This document shows positions 26,951 to 37,369 of a stretch of DNA of 60,902 bases, in pieces. Under the pieces are notes generated by a model, which saw nothing but the letters and a program-made list of their open reading frames with translations, made no database searches and was not told the DNA's origin. Source of the stretch: Seison nebaliae (taxonomy: Eukaryota; Rotifera; Pararotatoria; Seisonacea; Seisonidae); the NCBI GenBank assembly GCA_023231475.1, contig JALJEE010001842.1, forward strand, positions 1-60,902. Reading direction: 5' to 3'. The position numbers were made by a program, and so were the translations under genes. Each line of letters begins with the position of its first letter. Within the stretch, counting starts at the first letter, position 1.

Positions 26951-28114
26951 ATGTCACTATCTAGAGTATTGGGATTAAGTTCTGTTTTTGCCGCCGGTGC
27001 TGCCGGTATAATGCTGGCGAAGAATAATGAGAAGAATCTGTTGAATCGAGGAGAGACAGATATGGGAGAAATGAAGGCACAGAATGTTCGTCTGTTGAAC
27101 AAACGTCGTGTTTCACCCGATTCTTATATCTTCCAATTTGATACATCTCCAAAATCATCAATTGGTTTTCGCACTGGTGATTGTCTCGTCGTTCATGCAC
27201 CAAATGATGTGAAAGATAATAAAGGCAAACGATTATCTCGTCCATATACTCCAATCAATCAATTGAATGATGAATCAGGACATGTTGATTTATTAATTAA
27301 AGTTTATAGTCCAACAAAAACTGATGAATATGGTGGTCAAATGTCTCAATATTTAGAGAAGTTAAATATCGGTTAACATCAAATTTATTCATTTAAATAA
27401 TTCTCATTTAAATAATTTTCAGGTGATAAAGTTTCAGTGAGTGGTCCATATGGTTCTCTGACTTATGAGAAAGAAGGTAAATTTCTTAAACGAAATAAAA
27501 ATAGGGAAGAAAAAATGAATATAAAGGAAGATAATCTTGCCAATTATGATACCATTCAAACGGAAAATGTTGTGATGATTTGTGGTGGCAGTGGCATTAC
27601 ACCAATGTTACAGATGATTAAGCAAATTTTAAAAGACGAAAAGAAACCACCAAAAATTCATTTGGCTTATTCCAACAAGAAAGAGAATGACATTTTAGTT
27701 CGAAGTGAATTGGAATGTCTTTCGATGAAGTTTCCCGAGAAATTTTTCTGCGATTTCTTCTTGACAAGAGAACAAATTAAGAATGGAAAGAGTAAGGCAC
27801 CGTTATGTGGAGGGTGTGTGAAAGATGGTTCGGCAACAAAAATGATAAGTGAATGTGAAAATCGATGTACTTATAATGAGCCATCAATTATGTGTAGTCA
27901 ATGGAATAAAATCTCATCTATGTTCAAACAGTCGAATCAATTGGAGAATGTTCAATTAATGAACGGACGAATTGGGAAGAAAGATGTCCAACGTCTTGTC
28001 AAGAAGTCTAAAGAAACGATTTATTTGATTTGTGGACCTAAATCATTTACGAACGATATGAAAGATGAATTGAAGAATTTGAATGTGAAGGAATCGAATA
28101 TTCATTGTTATTGA
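26951..28114 (+). CDS. NADH-cytochrome b5 reductase
   Basis: Two exons (26951-27371, 27423-28114) encode 370 residues, versus about 300 for typical CYB5R. A hydrophobic segment near residues 7-24 would anchor the enzyme to a membrane. The flavin motif RPYTP (near residue 97), the NADH-binding GGSGITPM (about 194-201) and CGPKSF (about 344), and the C-terminal Cys-aromatic ending are all present, so the catalytic core looks intact. The enzyme transfers electrons from NADH through FAD to cytochrome b5, supporting fatty-acid desaturation and sterol synthesis. The extra length is mostly two insertions: a charged stretch before GGSGITPM, and a Cys-rich stretch of about 45 residues inside the NADH domain before NGRIGKKD. 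Confidence 0.93.
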
Positions 28115-29546
28115 ATTAGTTAATAACTAATAATTATTGATTTAATTGGAAGAATGGAAGAATATTATAGGACAGAAATAGATTAATAATATTTTATAAA
28201 TTTTAAATATGAAATAAAATCAAATAATTAATTATTTTTTATATAATCTTTTTTCTTTCCATACAAATATTGGAAGAAATTAAAATGTAGAAATTAAATG
28301 AATAAAAATAGTTTGAATTGCCTCGAGTGCATTCTAAACAATAAATGAAAAATGAGTGAATGATGAGAATTAAAAAGAAGAAATTATCGATGAGTAAAAT
28401 GAACAATAATTATTGATAAATTGTCATGATGATGATAATATGTTCCATTAATTCTTTGGAGCTTCTTCCCAAATCGGATTGGCGTGATACGACTGGTAAG
28501 AGAGACGAAAGATATGATAATGGAGAAATAAAGAATAAATAAGAAAGAAGAGGAATGTCGATTGAATTAGATGAAAGACGATGATATAATAATTGATTCG
28601 GTTCATGTTAATCTTATTTTGGATGGAATGAGTAAAAGTTCATGATTATCTAACATCATCACATTAATAATAGAGAAGATAGAGGAAGATAAGAAGAATT
28701 TGGGGAATAAGATGAAAAGAGTTATCATATTCATATCAATAATTTGTGAAGCATATTTCTTTCCTATAATATATGTGAGAGATGATTGTGAGATGAGAAT
28801 ATGTAGACGAAAATAGAAAAATAATTAAATCATTTCATTCATTTCAAAGGGAAATGGATGATAATGTTTGATATGAAATCTACAGAGAAATAATCGTTTC
28901 AAAATAAAATTAGACCTGCACAATCTCTTCATATGACACTCTTCGTGAGAGATATATGGACGTTTTCATTCTTATATAATGCATTCTATCATATATGTGA
29001 ACAATCTAATATATCATTTCATATACATTCCCTCATATTTGCATATGAATTCATACAAATTATTTATGTAGTCTCGCTCGTTCCTACTGAAAAACATATG
29101 GAAACAACTTATAAAAGAAAGTAGGAAATTTATTTATTTTCAGTGAGAATTTAATCTTTATTAATTTTCTAATATCATCCACCACTATACAATAGAGAAG
29201 AAGATTACTTATGGAACTGTAGATGTATAACACGACCGATTTCCTACATAACACAAACCGGTTATGTTCATATTATTATTATTTTGTTGGAAGAAATAAA
29301 TGAAATCGAATCAAAAGAAACATGAGAGAAATTAATGAGAGTGCACATGTATAAGAAAATCTTCCGCTTTTACAATTGCTGTCGTTCAATGCGACATAAT
29401 ATCGACAGTGGGAAGACTAGAAAGAAAAAAAACGAAGTAAGAAATGGAGAAGAAAGCTTCTTCTTTTTAATAGTATGCACCAAAACATAGAAACCAATCG
29501 ACAAAAAAGATTATATCACAATTATTCTAAAAAAGGACAATAATAA
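28115..29546. other. Intergenic region, 1.4 kb, upstream of GABA-B receptor
   Basis: Contains the 3' end of the reductase gene and presumably the GABA-B receptor promoter. It is AT-rich, with polyadenylation-like AATAAA near 28,214 and 28,301. A very small two-exon reading frame on the minus strand (28448-28969) is listed separately. No other gene seen. Confidence 0.5.
28448..28969 (-). CDS. Candidate tiny two-exon peptide gene, unrecognised
   Basis: A pyrimidine-rich acceptor (ending TTACCAG) precedes a 45-nt open stretch, 28492-28448, reading SYHANPIWEEAPKN then stop, which looks like a real C-terminus. A phase-compatible 54-nt frame with an ATG, 28969-28916, ends at a GTCTAA donor 423 bp upstream. 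Joined, they give about 32 residues; another in-frame ATG lies a little further upstream. It may be a small mitochondrial-type or neuropeptide-like protein, or chance. No family recognised. Confidence 0.2.
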
Positions 29547-32500
29547 ATGAATGAAGATAAAATGAGAATAATGATAATGGTTTTATTGATATTGGTGGTT
29601 CATTGTCAAAAGGAGATCACCATCCAATCTGATTTAGCATTTTTCGATAAAGTCAAACGTTCCTCCACCAACGATCACACGTTAGATAACTGGATTCGAT
29701 ATAAACATCCGTCGAAAAAGAAGAAATTACATATTGGTGGAATATTCCCAATGTCCGGTTAGTTATCGATTGATTTGTTCTTAATAAATATTTAATGATA
29801 TTGGTAGGTGGATGGGCTGGTGGAAGAAGTTGTTATCCCGCTGCTCGAATGGCACTTGCCGATGTCAATAGACAACCAGATATATTACCCGGATATTATC
29901 TCCATATGACAATGTATGATAGCGAATGTGTACCAGGTATTGGAGCGAGGAAATTTTACGATTTATTATACAATGAAGAGAGAATGGTGATGCTTCTCGG
30001 TCCTGGTTGTAGTCATGTTGTGACGATGGTAGCTGAAGCTGCACGTATGTGGAATTTAATTGTTCTATCTTATGGATCGTCATCTCCTGCTCTTACTAAT
30101 CGAAACAGATTCAAGACATTCTTTCGTACACATCCTTCAGCTGCTTTGAATAATCCGACACGAATCAAATTATTTCAAACATTCGAATGGACACAAATCG
30201 CCACTTTACATGAGACACAAGAAGTTTTCAGTACAGTTTGACTAACAAATATTTTATTCTTTCTTCAACATTCATTCATTCATTCATTCATTCATTCACT
30301 TATAGACAATCGAAGATTTAGAACGATTAACAAAGGAAGCGAATATTACAATTAAAGTGAGACAATCATTCCTCAATGATCCAACTGATGCAATTCGGAA
30401 TTTAAAGAAACAGAATGCGAGAATTATTGTCGGTGTTTTCTACGAAGATAAAGCACGACGCGTCTTCTGCAGAGTTAGACATTCATTTCAATACATTTCC
30501 ATCAATTCTTTCAAAGATTTTCAAAGAGAAAATGTATGGAAGGAAATATGTATGGTTCATTATCGGTTGGTATCCAGATGACTGGTATTTGAAGGAAGTG
30601 AAGGACGACGAATATTTTACTTGTACAAAAGAAGAAATGAGAATTGCCGTTGAAGGACATTTTACAACGGAAACATTGATGCATAATATGGAAAAAAATC
30701 GTATAACTGACACAGGTGATCGAATGGTTCTTTCTTTTTTTTCTTATCATTCTACTAATCTTTTATTTATCTCATATTATTTAGTCATATAATAAATTTC
30801 GTGTTCGACTTATATCCGAATTGGAACATGATTATAAAATCAATTTGACAACTGATCCAAATGCTCCTATGAAAATTGCTGGATTTCCTGAAGCGCCATT
30901 AGCCTACGATGCGGTTTGGGCAATGGCTTTCGCACTCAATCAAACATTAGCTCGGTTCCATAATTATTATTGGAGATTCCAATAACATTAATAAATTTCT
31001 CTTATGGTCTGATATAGTTTGAAGGAAGAAGGAAACACAAAATTGGAAAATTTCAATTATAAAAGTGGACGACATGTGATGAATATATCGTACTTCTATT
31101 TCAATAAAACGGATTTCGAAGGTGTGTCTGGTCGAGTGAGATTTACTGAATCGGGAGATCGTATTGCTCAGACACAAATCGAACAAATGCAGAATGGACG
31201 ATATGTCATTCTGGGAACACACGAATCAAAAGAAGATATTTATTGGGTATCGGGCAGTGTCGTACAATGGGTAGGTTCGTCTTATCATTTTGAAAGTTTT
31301 TAGAATTTTCATTTGAAATTCATTTGAAACATCAATTTCTCTTTCCACAAAATTATTTTCGAGATAATATTCTTTTCAAATTGAAAATTTTCATTTCAAT
31401 TCAGATGGAAGAAAACCGAATGATCGAACATTAATTGAACCAAAATTAATGAAATTACATTTGGGACAATTAATCGTTATGAACATTCTCGCTTCAATTG
31501 GTATTGTGGCTGGAATTACTTGTCTATTTGTCAATACGATTCATAAGGATAAACGGTTTCTTTCTCATCATTTCTTCAACTCTCGTCTAAACAACTTTCT
31601 CTCGTATTTTAGAGTGATAAAAAATTCCTTGCCAACTATCAATAATATGGTGACTTGTGGATTCTTAGCATCCTTATTATGTATCCCATTATTCTCTTTA
31701 GATACAAATGTTATTTCAGAGAAGACTTATGGTTTCCTTTGTTTATTGAAAGCATTGTTGTTGTCCATCGGATTTCTTTTGGCTTATGGTGCACTTTTCA
31801 CAAAAATCTTAATTGTACGAAATTATTCAGTGCAACAAAAGAGGAAAGAGAATCAAAATCGACAACCAATTCAACATAATTATTTATTAAAAAATAAATC
31901 GATCCTTCGAGTCTCTTCTTCCATTAAACGACAAGGAAGTGAATGGTCTCGTCGTTTACATAATAATCAATTAATCAAACGATTTATCAAAGATGAAAAT
32001 AATGATTCCGATGTTTTAACTGAATCTTCTGGAACGGCCGCTACCACTTCTGCAGGTAAACGAAGAATAAATCATTCATGGACAGACAATACTGATTTAT
32101 CAAAGAAGAATGATTCAACTTCCAGATTCTCATTCAATCCTTTAAGTTCTACGTCTAGTTCAAAAACGAAAAAACCTCATCATCACCACCATCATCATCA
32201 CCATCATCATCATCATAATGGATTTACCGACGATTTTCAAATAACTCGATTACAATTATATGGACCTGTCATTACATTTATTTTGATTGATATCATTTTT
32301 TTCGCCATATGGATCTGGACTGATCCACTCATTCGTAATATCACCAAATTAAAATTGGAACATCCTTTGAAGGATGTGGATGAATCATCACCTTTGGCAT
32401 ATGCTGACGTCATGTACGAATTACGAATGGAAGCATGTCGATCAATGAAATATCATACCGTTTGGATCGGTATCAGTTATGGATTTAAAGGAATGTTACT

Positions 32501-33172
32501 TTTATTGGGAACGTTTCTCGCATATGAAATCAGAAATGTGAAATGTCCTCTAGTGAATGATATTCGATTGGTGGCAATGTCTGTATACAATGTGGTTGTT
32601 CTATGTATTGTCACATCGACTGTCACACAAATTATTCAATCGACACAAGATGGAGTATTTGCTTTCGTTTCATTAACCATCATTGCATGTTCATTGTTAT
32701 CATTAGGATTAATCTTCGTTCCGAAAGTTCTTTTTAAATTTTTTTTTTAATTTTTTAATTTTATTAATTATTTTAGATCACCAATATTTATAAGTCGAAG
32801 GACTTGGTTGGTTTGGATGCATCGAAAACATTCGAAAGTTCGACAGATATCACTTTTGAAGAAGGTGAAAAATATCGGAAGTTACTCGTTGAAAATGAAA
32901 AATTGAGAACTGATATTATCGAAGTTTCATCTTTTAATATCATTCCATTTTATTTCCCTCGATTTAAGGCGGAAGAGAAATTAAAGGAGTTGACGGTTGA
33001 AATAGAAAATAGAATTCAACATGTTCAGGACCAAAATCAAGAGGAGAAATTGAGAAGACGAAAAGTGAGATTGATGAGAGAATCGAATATCAACTCAAAA
33101 GAAATTCCAACAATCAAAAATTTGGATGTGAATATGCCGCTCGTAAAAATCACGAATACTGATGAAGAATAG
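29547..33172 (+). CDS. GABBR1: GABA-B receptor subunit 1 (class C GPCR)
   Basis: Ten exons: 29547-29757, 29808-30235, 30306-30473, 30517-30726, 30785-30954, 31018-31274, 31405-31555, 31613-32726, 32777-32923 and 32969-33172, giving about 1019 residues. A signal peptide is followed by the Venus-flytrap domain, with [32 protein letters not shown] and [14 protein letters not shown]. These match GB1, and the retained Ser-rich ligand loop argues for subunit 1 rather than 2. Seven hydrophobic helices start near residue 502, and a coiled-coil tail follows ([19 protein letters not shown]), used in GB1/GB2 pairing. There is no sushi domain. Intracellular loop 2 is expanded by about 125 residues, including 13 His. 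The protein mediates slow inhibitory GABA signalling through Gi/o. The last exon may instead splice to sequence up to 33,479. Confidence 0.93.
30268..30298. repeat. (ATTC)n tetranucleotide repeat in GABBR1 intron 2
   Basis: Seven or so ATTC units make up most of the 70-bp intron, immediately before its TATAG acceptor. Confidence 0.85.
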
Positions 33173-33218
33173 GAAAAAGTCGAGTAAATTCTTTCCACAA
33201 ATAAATTTTCAATACCAG

Positions 33219-33479
33219 ACACACGCCTCATATGAAGAATCGTTTTTGGAATGATATTGGAGTGAATGAACGAAATAAAGTTATTGATTGGAATAATAAT
33301 AATAATAAATTTCTTGGAAAAAAATTTCATTTAGTTTACGAAGAGTACTGGAAGAATTATATACAAGAGAAAAAAGTGAACAATTAGTAAATGTTTTGGT
33401 AGAAAAGGAAGCAAAAGAAACGTACAAAACGAAGTTATTGGCTGAGAAGAATATTGATCGATTTAATGATGAAAATTGA
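33219..33479 (+). other. Candidate extra 3' exons of the GABA-B receptor gene
   Basis: Beyond the first stop at 33172 lies a coding-like frame, 33335-33479, beginning LRRVLEELYTREKSEQL and ending in TGA. It can be joined to exon 10 by splicing after 33142 (GTAAAA donor) to a 23-nt exon at 33219-33241, then by a GTTTTT donor to 33335. Every phase fits. The result would replace the last ten residues of the receptor with a longer helical, leucine- and glutamate-rich tail. A separate small gene, or a chance open frame, is possible. The stop sits 15 bp from the convergent BAF-like gene. Confidence 0.4.
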
Positions 33480-33494
33480 AAGAATAGATATTGT

Positions 33495-33849
33495 TCAAAG
33501 ATTCCGTCGACACCATTCGTCTAATGCATGACCTACTCTTTCAGCTGTAGATGTATCTGCTTTCATATCGCAGACTAACCAACGTTTAAAATTTAGTAAT
33601 GAACGATCAATTGCAAGAAATTTTCCTAATAATTGATACGCTTTGCAACAACATATCCTCTCTAAACATTCAGCAAGACATTCATCCATTCCCGGTATTT
33701 CGCGCACAGATTTGTGAGAAACAGTTGAACAACCAAAGTCTCGAACTTGTTCGTCGAACGACGCATCCTTAAGAGGGAAGAAATGTTGATAAAAAAACGA
33801 AGAAAAAATGAACTGGTGTTTCGAAGATCCAATCGAATATGATGCTCAT
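33495..33849 (-). CDS. Divergent BAF-like (barrier-to-autointegration factor) protein
   Basis: Exon 2 (33767-33495) encodes 90 residues matching the whole BAF fold: HKSVREIPGMDECL, then KAYQLLGKFLAI, FKRWL and a terminal DEWCRRNL. BAF is an 89-residue dimer that bridges double-stranded DNA and tethers it to LEM-domain nuclear-envelope proteins. A 12-residue first exon (33849-33814, ATG start) fits in phase across a 46-bp intron with a GTTCAT donor. Its sequence is not BAF-like, so the start is less certain. The helix-hairpin-helix that grips DNA in BAF (GIG) is altered here to GMD, and the conserved N-terminal MGEKPV block is changed. This looks like a divergent paralogue, comparable in spirit to vertebrate BANF2, not the main BAF gene. 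Confidence 0.72.
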
Positions 33850-35175
33850 CGTGTAAGAAGTAGAATGAAGAAATATATTAATTTTTTGCAAAATAACAAT
33901 TGGAAATAGAAAAAAAAAGAAAAAATTAAAATTTCTTTGTACTTTCTACAAATTCGTAATATAACCTCATTTAATCATATTAACAAGAAAGCGAACTTTC
34001 CAATTTCTCTTTCCGATTTTTTCTTCATTCTCTAATATCCTTCCTCCTCAATATCTTTTCCTGATCCCAAATATACGACATCTTTCAACGATTATCAATT
34101 CGTTTCCAATATGAAGACGTGGAACATTTATAAACATCTACATAATCGATATTTTCAAATATTTTCTATTTTCTCTTATAAGATGAGATCACATATTGAC
34201 AAATATATCTAAACTGACTAGGAAAAAAGACGAGATGAAACTCTAATAATTTCGATATCACTGAAAGACTAAAAGAAAACGAATTAGATATTTGATTTGT
34301 TAGACGTTGAACGTTGATCAATAATTTTGAGCACTCTTCAAACAGATACTAAACCATTTAGAATGCAGAAGATAATTATTAAAAAGAGATACGAAACGGA
34401 ATTATATTAAAGCAATTCACATATCATTCGACGATGAGAGAACTAATATTGTTGAATGTACTGACGATAAATTAATCGTTATTTTCTTACAATTATACGT
34501 CGAAAACATTTCATTATTTAGTCACCAAATATTACCAACATAAGTTTGGTGGTTATATAAAATAATGTTAAGATTATGGTGGTTTGGATGATACTTCAAT
34601 CATTAGTTGAATAAGTTCGAATATTGTACGAAGAAATTGATAAATGTCGATGAGAGTAATAAATACTGATTGTAGAATACTATATTATTATACCAATATT
34701 GAATTTCTTGGATGTCAAATTAGAAAGAAATATTCCGGATTTGTCGACAGAACGCGTGATTCATGATGTTGTTAAATTTTGTTAAATGGATTCTTCCCTC
34801 GAATTCTTTGTATTATTCGTTTGCTTCTTTCGTTCTCCCATGTACTAAAGAAGAGAAAGATATATGAAAATTTGAAGAAAAAATGTATTCGTCATTGAAG
34901 AAATGTTAAAGTTTAAATTTCGGAATAGTTGAATATTGCATATGGAATATCTCATAAGAATAATGGAATTAAGATCTCCTTGGATTGATAGTTGTATTAA
35001 TTGTTTAAAATAGAAATATGCAATCGTCAGATGAAGATGATGGAAGTATGATGGAAATGATTTTAAAAAATTGTTGATTGTGTCAGAAAATAAATGTGTG
35101 ATAAATGATTGGTCTCAATCATCTGGAAATGGCAATAGTATAAAATATGAGAGATTAAAGAAAGATATTAGAACT
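33850..35175. other. Intergenic region, 1.3 kb
   Basis: AT-rich DNA between the BAF-like gene and the chitin-binding gene, holding the promoters of both (they are divergent). I see no additional gene or structured repeat. Confidence 0.5.
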
Positions 35176-36375
35176 ATGAAGATCATCATTGTTTCTCTCA
35201 CTCTCATTTCGATGAGTTATGCTTATTCTCATTCGAGAATGATGAATAATGTTCCAATAATGAATTCGAAATGCATAAATGTTCAACCAGTACGATTATT
35301 GGAGGGATATGATGGAAATCAGACACCGTTCATAAACGATTTTCAGAAGAAATCGAACATTTGTGCAGGAAAACAAATCAATGAAAGATTTGCTCATCCG
35401 ACAAATGAAGGAATGTATATCGAATGTGGATTTGATGGAGAGAAATTCGAACGAATTTGTCCTCCTAAAACAAAATATGTCGTCGAATATGGACAATGTA
35501 CTTTAGGCTTCCCATTAACTAAACCGTGAATCAATTGAATCAAGTTTGTATAAAAGATCCGATTGCTCGTTGTGAATGTAAAGAAGGATATAATGGACAA
35601 TATTGTGAAATGAAGATCGATTATTGTAGAAAGAATCCATGTAAGAATGGTGGTATTTGTACTTCATATAGTACAGGATATACTTGTTTATGTCCAAATA
35701 ATTTTTATGATGATGATTGTTTGAATGTTCAAATAGATAATCCTTGTCGTGTTAATGAGATGGCTAATGGAATTCATATTTATTCCCATCCAAATGATAA
35801 TACAAAATTAATTTAATGTTTCGCTTATGAAGCCGCTTCCGTTTTATCTTGTCCACCTGGATTGACATTCGATAAAGAAATTCGAACTTGTCTCTCTAAC
35901 CAATATCAACAAGCGATTACTAATGTTTTGGAACAACAGAAATGTTATTATTTTATCTTTTATCTCAACTCCCAATTTCTTCTCATTTACAGATCAAGCA
36001 ACATTTCCAAAATCATGGAAACCATCTAGTGATCCATTACGTATGCCATCAATTGTCAGCGGATCTGCTAAGCTCATTCCTTTCGATCATAACCAGAAAC
36101 AATTTTAAGAACAATCACAACAAATCTTCATTCAACCATCAATGCCAATCAAACAAATACAACCATCAATACCACCTCAACAATCATGGTCATTGAAGAA
36201 AATGATGAACTTCCAAAATCCCATCATTCTCCAACAACCATATCAACAGAAACAACAACTTCCTACCATCCAACAATCATCATGGTCATCATCTTATCAA
36301 TCACCAAAATTTCTCGAACAGAAATCGCAACTTTTGAATAATACTCCCGTCAAATTGAATAATGGAGGATATTGA
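35176..36375 (+). CDS. Secreted CBM14/EGF protein with an in-frame stop
   Basis: Exons 35176-35497, 35545-35943 and 35993-36040, plus probably 36110-36375, would encode 344 residues. The ATG at 35176 starts a signal peptide (IIIVSLTLISMSYA). Next come a peritrophin-A-like Cys pattern (ICAGKQINERFAHP to YGQ), a partial EGF-like unit, and a full EGF domain (CRKNPCKNGGICTSYSTGYT). A second CBM14 domain follows (CRVNEMANGIHIYSHP and CFAYEAASVLSCPPGLTF), then a Pro/Gln-rich tail. CBM14 domains bind chitin in cuticle or peritrophic matrix. TAA at 35814-35816 interrupts the second CBM14 domain exactly where families usually have Gln before Cys; coding character continues unbroken after it. A second TAA (36106-36108) disappears if 36041-36109 is an intron (GTATGC donor). 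The locus may be a young pseudogene, a null allele or a base error. Confidence 0.7.
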
Positions 36376-37369
36376 ATAAATTAATCTTAATAATTTATAA
36401 TAATTCATAATATTAATCACTTTATTCAATTCCTCTTCAATTAACATATGTTCTAATATTATTATTATTATACCTTATGTTACTTTTCATTATTTCATTT
36501 GAGAATTGAATCGATTATTTTTTAAAAAATAAAATTTTTCGAAAATTCAATAAATTCTTTTAAACATTTTGATTACTTATTTGTAATTGATGTAACCTTC
36601 GATCGTTACACATTCATCTTCATTATATATTTTCAGTTGATAAAAGAAATTTAAAAAAGATGTCAATAAGTTAAAGTTTTATTAGAAGAATTATCGCATC
36701 AAAAGTTCAAAAAATAAATATTATTCGGTAAGGATATGTGGAGAATTGATGCAAAAGAAATTGAAAGATAAGAAATTGATCAATATAAGTGAATATTCAT
36801 CTGATCAACCAATGATCCAAAAAACGTATATTGATTGGATTTTTTAACATACTGTTTTAGTTATGAAAATAACTATTTCTTTTTACTTGCTAGTAAGAAA
36901 TACTCATAAAATAGATAAGTTTGATCGACAACAATTGTAAAAGATAGAATTGTTGGATTCGGGATGTGACAACTGGATTTGGAGAAAAGGAAAGTGAAAG
37001 AGTTGAATATTGCAAATAATGCACAATGAATGTTATAGAAGAAATTTCTTCTATTCCATTTTAAACTTATAAGATAGAATTCAAAATATTTCACGACATA
37101 AAGTTCTTTGAAATGATGGTTTTAAACGAGTCATTATATCAGAAAGAATTGATATTTTAACAGATAAAAGATTTAGTGAATAAAATCTGTTTTCTGTATA
37201 TTGTCAAATATTCTATACTGATAGAGTTGATGGAGATGAGATAGAAAGAGAGAGAAGGACGAAAGAGGAAAAATTGGAAAACTATTAAAAATTTTCTGCT
37301 GTAAATTTAGAGAAGAATAAATTAAGAGACTTCTCCACAAATGGAGAATATTTGGAATTTGAGATTATC
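36376..37369. other. Intergenic region between convergent genes, 1 kb
   Basis: Contains 3' untranslated sequence of the CBM14/EGF gene and of the SERBP1-like gene. Strongly AT-rich. No gene seen. Confidence 0.55.

Noticed and set aside
35526-35544. A frameshift between the CBM14-like head and the EGF domains
   Set aside because: A 47-bp intron (35498-35544, GTACTT donor, CAAG acceptor) restores the frame exactly, so no frameshift is needed.
36106-36108. Second in-frame TAA as an independent inactivating lesion
   Set aside because: It falls inside a plausible 69-bp intron (36041-36109) whose removal keeps the frame, so it is not strong evidence of decay.
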